In this document: in pieces, positions 1-10,297 of the stretch
Numbering within the stretch: position 1 is the first letter of the stretch
Layout: every line of letters starts with the position of its first letter
Source of the DNA: Haplosporangium gracile
Lineage: Eukaryota; Mortierellomycota; Mortierellomycetes; Mortierellales; Mortierellaceae
Direction of reading: 5' to 3'
DNA: 41,553 bases
Assembly: GCA_015499985.1 (NCBI GenBank)
Contig: JAAAUF010000185.1
Coordinates: 1-41,553, forward strand
Notes under the pieces: generated by a model
What the model saw: only the letters and a program-made list of their open reading frames with translations
Databases searched by the model: none
Told to the model about the DNA's origin: nothing
Position numbers and translations under genes: made by a program

Positions 1-31
1 CAACAACAACAATAACAATAACAACAACAAC
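1..31. repeat. CAA/AAT-type trinucleotide repeat
   Basis: Imperfect CAA repeat with AAT interruptions at the left edge of the window. It runs off the edge, so its full length and any link to a gene outside the window are unknown. Confidence 0.8.
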
Positions 32-747
32 CATACAAGATTTTCTGGAGCCACTAACTCTATTAACAGTAAAAAAGGCAATAACCATGAGTGGGTGACA
101 AGGATTTGGCATTGTTATGCCAAGAAATCAAAACACGAGCATCGTGTAACGACAAAAAAAGGTGATTTCGTAGGTCTTCTGGACTTGGTTGCCAGGCGGT
201 CTAGAGCAAACATCCGACATTTATCACGTTAACAGAATAAATTATTCGGATCAGTTTGCACTGACTCTATTTTATTTAATTGTATCTGACGTTGATTTTC
301 CACTCTTCACTTCTTGAAAACTGTGAGCTGTCGGTAGACACTAGCATGATCAGCTGGACATGAGAAAAATATATATAAATATACCCCACCTGCACCTCTG
401 TGCCCGCCCTCCCTCCTTGTACTCTCTACCCTCCACATCCCCCCGGCCCAGCCTAGGGAATGGACAACTCCTCGCAAGAGCCGCTACACAAACCATCATC
501 TACAACAGATCATCGCAGACCTCTTCTATCAAGAACCATTCACAGGAGCATTTACAGGAAAAACCACACATCCCACCAACTATTGTAAGGCTATACAGCT
601 TTGGACGTTCACGACTAACACTTGAACAATAGCGAGAATTATTTAAAACTGACTTACTTCTCACTTTTTTGACATACTTTTGACTATAGCAACAGTATAA
701 CGTTCATCAACCTGGCACTCATTGCAGCCGTCATCTCAGTCTGAACC

Positions 748-1150
748 CTTGTTGAAGCAGGAGTCTACACTCTCGATGCATGTTATGGAGACAATGTGAT
801 ATATGTTTGGGACTCAAATGCTGGATATGGAGAAAGTGATCGGAATAAAGCAGGGTCCCATCTTTCCTGTAGGTGTCTTTGGAGATAATGGCACCAACCT
901 TTATAGGATATTAACACAGAAGATAAACCCTGACAAGTGCACGGCAACTACCACTTACAGAGGCAAAACTTTGAAGCGGAAAAATCCTAATGACGACCTT
1001 ACTTGGAACACCCGTCTATGCCTTCGATACCGGGGAAGCTATTAGCAAGTTTTTAAAAATAATAAATGTAGAAGCCCACAAAGTGGATCATGCCCGTGCT
1101 CGACATGAACTGAATGGTCAGTTGGGAAGGACGGACTGGTGGGCTTGAAG
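748..1150 (+). pseudogene. Possible decayed coding fragment
   Basis: Around 755-890 one frame reads TLVEAGVYTLDACYGD and then NVIYVWDSNAGYGESD. Around 1010-1150 another frame reads VYAFDTGEAISKF, then WWA and a stop. Both have protein-like composition, but they lie in different frames separated by stops, without clear splice sites joining them. The short 'VYAFDTGE' string is loosely like a blade of kelch-type proteins, but this is too little to name a family. It may be a decayed gene or chance. Confidence 0.2.
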
Positions 1151-1679
1151 TTTTCTTTCCTTGCCCGTTAATTGAGTTTTCTTTCTTCACCCTTCGCTAT
1201 GCATTCTCTCCCGACTTCACTCTTTCCTTCCATCATCTCATTCACCGTACCACCCTCCTTCATTTAGAAAGTCTCTCTCTGTGACACCCCGTGCGCGAGA
1301 CGATACAGAACACACCAAAATAAGTACGACTCGCCACAAGCACAGCTGCACAGGGAAACAAAATAAGAAAGGATACTCGTGCCTAGGATCAAGAGGAGGA
1401 GGTGAGAATATGATTCTTGTAGTACGAAGGGAAAGAAGACGAAAAAAAATAAATACAAACACGGGAATGACGCAAGATAAAAACTCTAGTAATTTACGTG
1501 TCTCATCGACGATCAAGAATCAGAAACTAAAGAGCCATCCTTTTGTCTCATTTTGTAACAAGCGACGGCCTTCTTTTACATGCATAACCAGTGGGTGCTC
1601 ACCCACGCCCCTCGCCCTCTGTTTCCAACCCAAACAATGAGGCACTTTTTCAGCTGATGGAAAAGAGGATCAAGTTCCC

Positions 1680-2035
1680 GGCTGGTCATTGACGATTCAG
1701 TGCACGACTTGATTGAGAAGGGGTTGCGCTAGCAATATTTTTTTTCAATGGAGCAGCTCGATCCATGCGTCAAAGCTGCAACAGGCAGTGTATTCCTATT
1801 TTACGATGGGTACGACGAAAGTGAGCTCCAGCTTAATCTCCACGCTGCCAACCTGCGAACCAGCTAGGAGGCAATGATCCGCACCATGTTCAAGAAGTCA
1901 GATCTGGCAGAAGTATGCCGAAGAATATTTCAAGGAGCTGCCTACGATCGACCCTGTCCAGGACAGGCCCTCGTGGACCGCGCACGACCACATTAGCATT
2001 GTCGCGTTCTCTCTTTGTTTTTCGTGTTCTGGGAG
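1680..2035 (+). pseudogene. Possible decayed coding fragment
   Basis: Coding-like phrases occur in shifting frames, for example KLQQAVYSYFTMGTTK near 1770-1820 and KYAEEYFKELPTIDPVQDRP near 1910-1970, followed by SWTAHDHISIVAF. Stops and frame changes prevent an intact reading. I do not recognise the family. It may belong to the same decayed locus as 748-1150. Confidence 0.2.
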
Positions 2036-2116
2036 ATCCACTAGGGAGTGGATCACGTGAAATGAAGTATAATGCCGGTTTCTTATTATTCGGTGTTTTC
2101 GAGGAAGTAACTTTGT

Positions 2117-2647
2117 CTACGGTTCTTCAGACTCGGTATCGAAGGAGGCCATCGTGCTCACGACCATCTGTACCATTTCCAGCGAAGAGTTGACAACCGT
2201 CCTCAGCAACTTCAATGTCGATGTTTGAAAATCCCTATCAGCCCATAAAAAAAAAGTATTGGGTTGTAAGTGATGAACAGCTTAAAAAAAATACCGCGTG
2301 TAATTTTCCTGAAAATATCCTTTTCGTGTAAGGCTCGAAGTGATAGGACTTACAGAGTCAATATGTTATCCTGTGTACCGATGAGACGCCTTGACACCTC
2401 TGGCTTGAGATCTTTGTCGACATCCAGGACATCTGCTGCGATCTTGGCTAGCCGCGGCGATGGGAGGGGGATCTGAAGTGTCCTGAAAAGAATAGGTGTT
2501 TCAAAAATGGGTTCCGTCAGACGTGAAGTTAGAAGCATGCTGCGTCGCAAACAAAGGATGTTACGGCGGGGTGAAGAGGCTGTTTGTTGGTTGTGAGTCA
2601 TAATCCTGAGTAGTTGAAGTGGGATCGCCGCAGTCCGACGCAGTCAT
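2117..2647 (-). CDS. PCC1: EKC/KEOPS complex subunit Pcc1
   Basis: Small subunit of the EKC/KEOPS complex, which makes the t6A37 modification of ANN-decoding tRNAs and is linked to telomere and transcription functions in yeast. Three exons give a 109-residue protein: 2565-2647, 2354-2482 and 2117-2234, with introns of 82 and 119 bp. Donors are GTAACA and GTAAGT; a CTGAC branch site lies before the first acceptor. All phases close. The core LQIPLPSPRLAKIAADVL (about residues 30-47) matches the family's IPFPSPRLAxIA strand-helix. The end LKLLRTVVNSSLEMVQMVV matches the RLLRVSVNSFLDxL helix by which Pcc1 dimerises and binds Kae1. Length suits the family (yeast 88, human LAGE3 143). The first exon is poorly conserved, so the start is less certain; an alternative intronless start lies at 2601. 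Divergent from the KH gene. Confidence 0.88.
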
Positions 2648-3345
2648 ATGCGTGATAAGTTCCTTGTACTGCCCTTGCTGTGCTTTCCATTGGTATTAGG
2701 GACTAGGTAATCATGTAAATTTCCCCCCTGAAGCGTTCAGCTGACTATTCAAGTGTACTATGGCGGTTTAGAGGTTTCTGCAGAATCAGCATGTGCATGC
2801 TGATGCCATGGTGATTTCCTCCTGAGGCAGCTCCCTTACACCCTCTGTTGTTTGTTCCTTTGCTTGCGATCCTGTCGCGACATCCTGTTCCTGTATACTT
2901 ATGCTGTTGTGCGTCCCTTACAGTCGTTCGTTCAATGCTGTTGTTGCCATGGCGTGAGTATTATGCTTTGGTAGTGAGTGTGTGTGGAGAAGTATGTCTC
3001 TTTCCGCCCTTTGAGTGGTGTTGGACAAACGTTGGTCGGTCTATTTCTGAGGTGGCTTGGCCAGTCCAGTGACTGCGTTCGTTCCACCTCAGCCCCGTTC
3101 TGTGTGAGGGACGTGTGTGCCTTTGTCCCAGTGCGAAAAAATAACACCCTCGTTCAAAGTAAAAAAGAGAAGTTTTTTTCAGTCCTTCGGTGTTTTTTCT
3201 CTTCTTTACGCTTTTTTTTTCTTTTTTCTTTTCTACCTTCCTTCCTTCCCCCTTCCCGCTCCTCCTCCTTCCCTCCTCGAGTTCCTGCTCTCCCTCTTCC
3301 TCCCCCTCCCCCTTTCCCCCCTTCTCTCGCTTCTATCCATCAACC
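2648..3345. promoter_or_regulatory. Divergent promoter region PCC1 / KH-protein gene
   Basis: About 700 bp between the two start codons, on opposite strands. The half next to the KH gene is a long C/T-rich tract (about 3165-3335), a common leader type in this window. An 18-bp inverted repeat lies at 2786-2803. No TATA-like element could be assigned with confidence. Confidence 0.5.
2786..2803. repeat. 18-bp inverted repeat in divergent promoter
   Basis: TCAGCATG and CATGCTGA are perfect 8-bp arms around a central TG. It lies 139 bp upstream of the PCC1 start and 543 bp upstream of the KH-gene start. A dimeric transcription-factor site is possible, but this is inference from symmetry only. Confidence 0.5.
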
Positions 3346-5354
3346 ATGTCTCTTGCCAAAGATTCTAACGACCTCGCCGCTTCCGCCAGCAACAACTCCT
3401 TGTACGAGGCCCAGTACGACCATGATCTCGAGCACAAGGATGGCGAGGCCCCCGATGCCGACGCCCCCCTCACCCTCCGTGCCCTCGTCTCAACCAAGGA
3501 GGCCGGTGTCATCATTGGCAAGGCCGGCAAGAACGTCGCTGATCTCCGTGATCAGACTGGCGTCAAGGCCGGTGTCTCCAAGGTCGTCCAGGGCGTCCAC
3601 GACCGTGTCCTGACCGTCTCTGGAAGCATCGAGGGCGTCGCTAAGGTAATCATCTCTTTTTTACCAATCTGATGATCCATAATCACTGCCCTATGTCACC
3701 CCCTCCCCCTCTTCTCCCTATACTGCTTTCTCTCTCTCTTCCTATCCTTTGGAGCAACCGATGCCTCGTTGCCATATTGTCACTTGTATATTTTTGTCTC
3801 AAACAAGGCGCACAAACAGGAGTATCCGGACATGACAGGAATACATATTTGGACTTGGGATCTGGTCTTTATATCAGCGGCAACCACCACGACACTGCAA
3901 CAAACACCAGCAGGCAAACAACCTTCTGGAAAGAGGGGCTGCAATGACAGACAGATGGACCAGCACTGATGAATGACAGTAGTGTTGTCGAGGATGAACT
4001 TGCCATCCTTGGACCATATTCATAATTCAGACCGAATGGGGCTTTGTATGTTGTTGTTGTTCCTGATGTTCATTTGCCGCCAGTTTCACCTGGCACCCTG
4101 GAGACTTGTTCTGGGTGGCATGGACAGTGGCAACAACAGCGGCGACGATAGCAACAATACCAGCAGCGGCTCACAGTTACCCTTATTCGTACCTCGTGGA
4201 CACTGATTGCCGAGACCGGACCGGCTCTTGTCAACATATAAGGGTCATCATGATCGTCTGTCTCATCTCACTTGCAGGATAAAAGAAAACGAGAAAGCGA
4301 AAGAGAGAAGAACTTCCTCGACAGCTCATCACTCGAGCGAATACATATCGAATATCACTACACCCTTGGTTTTTTTAGACACAACCCTTTCCTTGTCTCT
4401 TCACCTCCGCCTTTTTTTCCTTTATTCGCTTACTTGTTTCTACCCACTCTCATCTCTGCCCGGAAATTGTACGACATCGGATTAACATATGACATTTGTT
4501 TTTTTTTTTCCTTAACGCTCAAATAGGCCTTCTCCTTGATCGCCCAGAACTTGCTGGACAACCCCATCACCTCCTCGCCCCCAGGAACTCCCGCCAACTC
4601 CATCCGCCCCGCTGTCCAGACCTCGTCTGTCCGCTTGTTGATCTCCCACAACCTTATGGGAACCATCATCGGTCGCCAGGGCTTGAAGATCAAGCACATC
4701 CAGGACACCTCCTCGGCTCGCATGGTTGCCTCCAAGGAGATGCTCCCTCAGTCGACCGAGCGTGTCGTCGAGGTCCAGGGATCGATCGATGCCATCCGCA
4801 TTGCCATTTACGAGATTGGAAAGTGCCTCGTTGATGACTGGGAGCGCGGTGTCGGCACCGTTCTCTACAACCCCTCGGCACCCCGTGCCCCCGGTGCCGG
4901 CCCTGCCTACACCACTGGTGCCCCTGCCGCTGGTGCCCGTACCAACAGCAACACCAACAGCAACAGCAGCAACAACTACACCTCGCGCACTGGCAACGGC
5001 TCGGACTTTACTCGCCCCCGTGATGACGCCACCCAGTACCGCCCCCGCCCTGAGCCCGCCTTTGGCCAGAACAACGCCAACCTCCGCACTCAGGAAATCT
5101 CGATCCCCGCCGACATGGTTGGATGCATCATTGGAAAGGGTGGCTCCAAGATCTCGGAGATCCGTCGCCTCTCTGGCTCGCGCATCTCGATTGCCAAGAC
5201 CCCCCACGATGATTCTGGTGAGCGCATGTTCACCATTGTCGGTACCTTGGAGGCCAACGAGAAGGCTCTTTACTTGCTTTACGGTCAGCTCGAGGCCGAG
5301 AAGGACAAGCGCCTGAACCTCTCTGGTGACCACATTGAGGAGGATGAGGAGTAA
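3346..5354 (+). CDS. Poly(rC)-binding-type RNA-binding protein with three KH domains
   Basis: Two exons, 3346-3645 and 4527-5354, give 375 residues. KH1 (about 45-110, GVIIGKAGKNV), KH2 (about 135-200, GTIIGRQGLKI) and KH3 (about 289-355, GCIIGKGGSKI) each keep the GxxG loop that contacts single-stranded RNA or DNA. A low-complexity linker rich in Asn, Ser, Ala and Pro joins KH2 and KH3. The arrangement is that of human PCBP/hnRNP K, yeast Hek2/Pbp2 and fission-yeast Rnc1, which bind C/U-rich mRNA and control stability, localisation or splicing. Which of these is the ortholog cannot be told by eye. The start has a good context (ACCATGT) after a long C/T-rich leader. The intron is 881 bp, unusually long here, and divides KH1 near its end; retention would add eight codons and then a stop, leaving most of KH1 only. 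Confidence 0.93.
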
Positions 5355-5652
5355 TTCATTTTACTTTCTTCATTTGGATCAAACATGTGCAAAAGGAAAT
5401 ACGCTTGAAAGGAGAAAAACACTACTAGTCCTCCATACCATTTCACTTTTTCACCTTTTCATAGCTCCCTTCCCCCTTTTCCTTTGTCAAAACAAATCAT
5501 ATTCTCTCTCTATCATCCTTACATACTCTTTCACCTTCCCCCTCCCTCATAGCAATTTAACCGCTTGCCAAATACATTACCCTGTACGAAAAAGAATCGC
5601 TTATTCTAATGTATTTATTGTTGTTAATGTGCCAATTAACTAAGAACAAACC

Positions 5653-8626
5653 CTAAAGGAACATTTGTCCGGACTGAGTAGTGACGGTCGAGATCTTTTG
5701 GATGGCATTAACGAGGGCAGCGGTACGGAAATCGGTATTTTTGGCAAAGGCCGTGGTACGAGTCTCCTCACAGGCACCAATCATGGTATCCTCCAGCCCC
5801 GAGTAGACCAGCTCGTGCTCCTCGGCTCCGTGGATGACTGCACGGCGCTCTTGTGGGGTCAATTGGCGGCCGGCGTTTTCTTCTACCAATGAGAGAAGCT
5901 TGCTCTTGCCTGCTTCTTCCCATTTGCGGGACATGCGGCCGAAACGGACGTGCGACAAGTTCTTCAACCACTGTTGTTCAGAAGTGATGGACATATGAGT
6001 GCAGAAAGAGACGTGAGAAAGAAGGTTAACAATTAAGAAACATTGCATGCTTTTGAGTTGGGAACACGGTGTAACAAAGTTGCCCCCGTGGACAACTTTT
6101 CTTCTTGTTAATTATTATCCTGGGCAGCTGGTTAGTCAGTCTGTGGGTCGCACATGTTGATCATACGCCAGGTACTGAATTATATGCATGTGCTACTCTG
6201 TGCCCGCCCTATACAAAATACAATTCGATGTTTTGTCATACCTCGAAATAAGACACCGTGACACCTCCAGCGTTCAACAACAAGTCTGGAATGACAACCT
6301 TTCCCTGAGAGACAAGATAATCATGAGCATCAGGGGTAATAGGTCCATTAGCAGCCTCGCCAATGACCTTGGCTTTAATCTTCTTGACGTTCTTGAGTCC
6401 GATCTGGCGTTCGAGGGCAGCAGGGATCAGGATGTCGCACTCACGTTCCATGACCGTAATGGGTTCCTCGATGATCTCGATGTTGTCGTAGCCGCGGAAG
6501 GAGCCCTTCTTGGCGCGGTACTTGAAGATCGCCTCGATGTCGATTCCGTTGGGGTTGTATGCTGACATGTCATGTTCGCCGATTCCAATGATCTTTGCAC
6601 TTATAAAAAGAAGGATGCCGCACCCCTTTCGGTTAATATATCGAACAGTCGTTGCTCAGAGGATACAACACACACTTCGAAAACAAACAAACAAACAAAC
6701 AATGAAAAGGCTTATTTTTACCCGTTATTGTGGAAGAATTTGGCGGCCCAGTAACCCACATTTCCAAACCCTTGGACAATAACAGTCTTTCCAGCAATGC
6801 TGCCATTCAAACCCGTCATCTTTTGAACTTCGGGGAACTGCAAGAACTCTCGAATGCCGTAGTAGACACCCAATCCGGTAGCCTCAGTACGACCACGAAC
6901 GCCTCCCTGGGAGACAGGTTTTCCTGTCACACATCCTGCAGCGTTGACATCCTGAGGATTGAATTGGCGGTAGGTATCCATGATCCAGGACATCTCCCGG
7001 GGTCCTGTTCCAACATCAGGCGCAGGAACATCAATACCAGGTCCGATAAAGTTCTTCTGGCACAGCTCCATAGTATACCGACGGGTGATGCGTTCCAGCT
7101 GCGAAGAGGTGAAATTTTTAGGGTTCAACTTGACGCCTCCCTTGGCGCCTCCAAAGGGGACATCGACGACGGCGCACTTGAAGGTCATCAGCGAGGCCAA
7201 GGCCTCGACTTCTTGTAGGTCGACTTCGTCTGAGAAACGGATTCCGCCCTTGGTGGGGAGACGATGGCGCGAGTGTTGGGCACGGTAGCCTTCGATGATG
7301 ACATGAGTATCCGCATCGATCTCGACTGGGAACTTGACGCTCAGAACTGAATCGACCGCCTTAATGCCCGCCAAGGACTTTTCAGACACTCCACTGATCT
7401 TGGCAGCCTAGAGGTTTTGAAGGATAGTGCACAAAGGATGGAAAAAGCAAGTTAGAACAGTGAGAAGCTGTCGTTGTATTTTTGTTTGGTTTTCTGCGCA
7501 TTCCGAAAGTCCTGTTTCGATGGACGGAAGAAAACAGAATGCAGTCGTGCGGATCAGCCGCAATGCAAATAGAAAAAACAACTGGGAACATGACCTCCTG
7601 TCGACTGCCCTTATACCTCGTCCCCTCTGAAGAATATGAAAAGAAACAAAAACAAAGAAACACATCCTCTGAAACCTCCCCATCCTTCTCCCTACACGAT
7701 AACAAATTGTGCAGACCTTGGAATCTTGAAGCAAGGAGTTGCATGTTTCCCATTGTACCATGCCTCAACGTAACAATAGCAAACACACGGATAGATATGC
7801 GTCCTTCCCTCGGCCACCATATCATTCTGTCTCTAAACATTTGAAAATGGTTTTCCTAGCAATACTCTTCTTTACTCCTTTTGTTTCAACGAATGCAGGT
7901 TTCTTCTACCATCTCATGTCCGATATGATAATGACACACTCGTTCTTTGTTTGCTCGCCGGCTTTTTTCCTCCCATTATTCGAGGAAAATAATGTCAATG
8001 GTATCGTTCCGTATGATTATCATGCTTCACAGAAAAAAGAAAATCTGCATCAAAAAAGCAGCTCGCCCCTTTCCCCTCTTGTACTCTTTCTTTATCGACC
8101 ATTGAAACAAAAAAGTAGTAAGGAGAGGACTTACGCGATCGAAATAAGTCTCGACGGACCCCAAGAAACCAGGTTCATGGTCTTCGCAGGCAAGGTTGGT
8201 GATATGGGTACTCAAGAAGCGTGAAAAGGCTGGTGCTGCAACCTTGCGATTGTGGACTCGGAGAAGGGCCGAGGAGGTCGACAGTAAGGTTCTAACATCA
8301 AAGTTATTGCACACAACATAATTTCATCATTACGAAATATGTAAGAAAAAAAGGACGCTAAGAGGTTAGTAAGTGAGGCTTGAGCATGGAGGAAGGAAGG
8401 CGTGGAAGGAATGAAGGAATGAGAGATGCCATGCCATGGATGAAAGAATGTGAATAGGAGAACAAAAAAAAAGGCTGCTTGCTGCTCGGCGGACTATGAA
8501 CGGGTGGCGCCATCCTGAGTGGCATCGACAGCAAACTTCGTTGCAGTTCTTTTTTTTACGTGAGAATGTACTTCAGTCGTGTAAAGTCATTTCTTACCTG
8601 GGGGCACGAAGAATGGGTACGACCAT
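5653..8626 (-). CDS. Mitochondrial glutamate dehydrogenase, animal-type (hexameric)
   Basis: Oxidatively deaminates glutamate to 2-oxoglutarate and ammonia with NAD(P). Five exons, 8598-8626, 8135-8291, 6722-7407, 6242-6599 and 5653-5970, give 515 residues; all phases close. Exon 1 codes only nine full codons. Residues 1-40 are rich in Arg, Ser and Leu without acids early on, like a mitochondrial presequence. PTKGGIRFSDEVD (about 113-125) holds the glutamate-binding lysines; GGAKGGVKLNPKNF, PAPDVGTGPREMSWI and the dinucleotide loop GFGNVG (about 274) follow. NAGGVTVSYFEWLKNLSHV matches mammalian GLUD almost residue for residue. The C-terminal antenna between FGRMSRKW and VYSGL is present but shorter than in mammals. 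This is not the large NAD-GDH (Gdh2) of ascomycetes. Introns of 727 and 306 bp are long. Tandem with the FAD pseudogene upstream. Confidence 0.95.
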
Positions 8627-10297
8627 GACTGATGATATGGAGTAAAGGAGAGAGAGAGGTGGAAGTGAAGGTGGAGGTGGAGTTGAAGAAAGAGAGAAGC
8701 AAATGTAGGGATGTGAAGTGAAATTAAAATGAAAAGAAGAGAGGAGAGGAGGAGTAAAGGAAGAGTGAAGTAAAAGAGGAGTGAAATAGTGGAAAAAGAG
8801 ATGAGGAGAAGAAAACAACGTAAGGCGCGTCTATTTATTTCTTAGATGATCTGTCTGGCAGATCATGTTCTTCCTTCCTTCCTTCGCTCTTTACCTGCTG
8901 CTGCATTAACTTGTATTAGGCTGCAGTGGGCGAGTAATGTCTTGAATTCATTGGTTGCTCCAGACGATTTGGCCAGCCTGGACCGCTTTGCTTGCTTCCA
9001 TCTTCTTTCCCTTCCTTGCTGCACTCACCCACTCCCTTACCCATTCAATGCTGTCATGTTATTCATACATGCCACCTTGTCTTCTACCCCTACATTCCTT
9101 CGTTGTGATAATGTGTGACATCCTTGCCCTGAAGAAGAAAAATGCAAACTGGTCAACTTTTCTGGAAGCAGGCACAAAAAAATAACCGTCTTGCCCGCAT
9201 TATGTCCCACCGTGGTGTGTGCGCTTGCCGCTTTTTTTTTTTTGCCTTTGCATTGTGGGGGAAGGGAGCACTTACCCAACAAAGGAACAAAGGGGAAGAG
9301 GGGGAAAAGTTTTTGACGGCAACAAGTAAGAGAGAGGGTCATACACCCATCACCCTTGACTTTGCTTTCATCCAATTGATGGCGCGCTTTATCTCTTGAA
9401 TTGGCCTGTTGTGGCCATCCGAAGGAAACACTCGTCATAGCCAAAATATTGCTAGCGTGTGATGATTCTGTTTCCTGCGTCGATACTTTGTTCCCTGTAC
9501 GGAAAATAGTTATTGTCTCTTGCTCTGTGGACTGACCGAGTAACCATTGACGCATAACAAGCAATTCGAGGAGAGAGAGAGAGTGGGCTGAAGTTGTCTA
9601 CTGGATAGTCATCGTCCTTCGTTGAGGCTGATTTTACTAAACGTATCAGAAACACTTCTTTTGACAGAATAGGTGAGGGTAATGCGAGTGGCAATGCAGT
9701 TACAAAGTATCACATAACCAATTACTTCTAGTCCGTTTATGCGTCGTCCGCCGAAGAAGCCTTTCAGATCATCATCGTCAAATCAAGATGAATGAACTTT
9801 TCTTTCTCGATCTAATCTCCCTTTTCCTTTTTATTATTGATTGAATATGAAATGTGGATGTGCGATTCGAATCTTAGACTCGGCAAGGACCAGTGGAAGT
9901 ATAAAGGTCTCTTGCAGTGCCAAAACGGATAGCAAGTCTATCTTTCGCGGTTAACCAATTTGTCCCTCATCATCCTTTCCCCTTCGTAAGAAGAGGGAGG
10001 ACTAGAGAAAAAAACTCGCCGCCTTGCACCAGTTGATTGACTCTCAATTGGCAAAACAAACCGGGTGGGGCAGCAACGCGATTCAAAGTTAAAGAAATCA
10101 AATTTTTGCGGTGGTCGTCTTTTTTTATACATATTTGTTTTCTGAGGGCTACCCTTAAACGAGCACTTTATGTGTGACTGGACAAAGGAGCCCGACGCCA
10201 CCAAAAAAGAGGCATTGAAAAACACGACATTCGTGACGAACAAAATTGATAATCAATTGCAGCTATTTAGCGACAATACCTCCTGCAGCTCGGACAC
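8627..10297. other. Intergenic region with GDH upstream flank
   Basis: The first 200 bp are a purine-rich (plus strand) tract, i.e. a C/T-rich leader for the minus-strand dehydrogenase. A short hairpin lies at 8846-8866. The rest, to the 3' end of the FAD pseudogene, shows no conserved reading frame, repeat family or RNA gene that I can support. Confidence 0.55.
8846..8866. repeat. Inverted repeat upstream of glutamate dehydrogenase
   Basis: ATGATCTG (8846-8853) and CAGATCAT (8859-8866) are perfect 8-bp arms with a 5-nt spacer, 220 bp upstream of the dehydrogenase start codon. This could be an operator-like site; no known factor is assigned. Confidence 0.45.

Larger units (their letters stand above)
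32..2116. other. Region without an intact gene
   Basis: About 2 kb AT-rich DNA with no open frame that can be spliced into a convincing protein. Two short stretches (748-1150 and 1680-2035) read like coding sequence in changing frames and are listed separately. The right end must also contain the 3' UTR of the minus-strand PCC1 gene that ends at 2117. Confidence 0.6.

Noticed and set aside
1238..1640. Overlapping open frames on both strands
   Set aside because: Composition is low-complexity, there is no family resemblance and no splice context; neither strand looks coding.
4512..5333. Long 273-codon frame on the minus strand
   Set aside because: It mirrors exon 2 of the KH gene, whose three KH motifs are unmistakable; the antisense frame is open because of the strong third-position C bias.
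7382..8224. Several 100-160 codon frames
   Set aside because: They fall within glutamate dehydrogenase introns and lack conserved sequence.
9037..9564. 175-codon minus-strand frame
   Set aside because: No recognisable motifs, poor codon pattern and no plausible partner exons.
9841..9900. GATTCGAATC resembling a tRNA T-arm
   Set aside because: No acceptor stem, D-arm or anticodon arm could be drawn around it.
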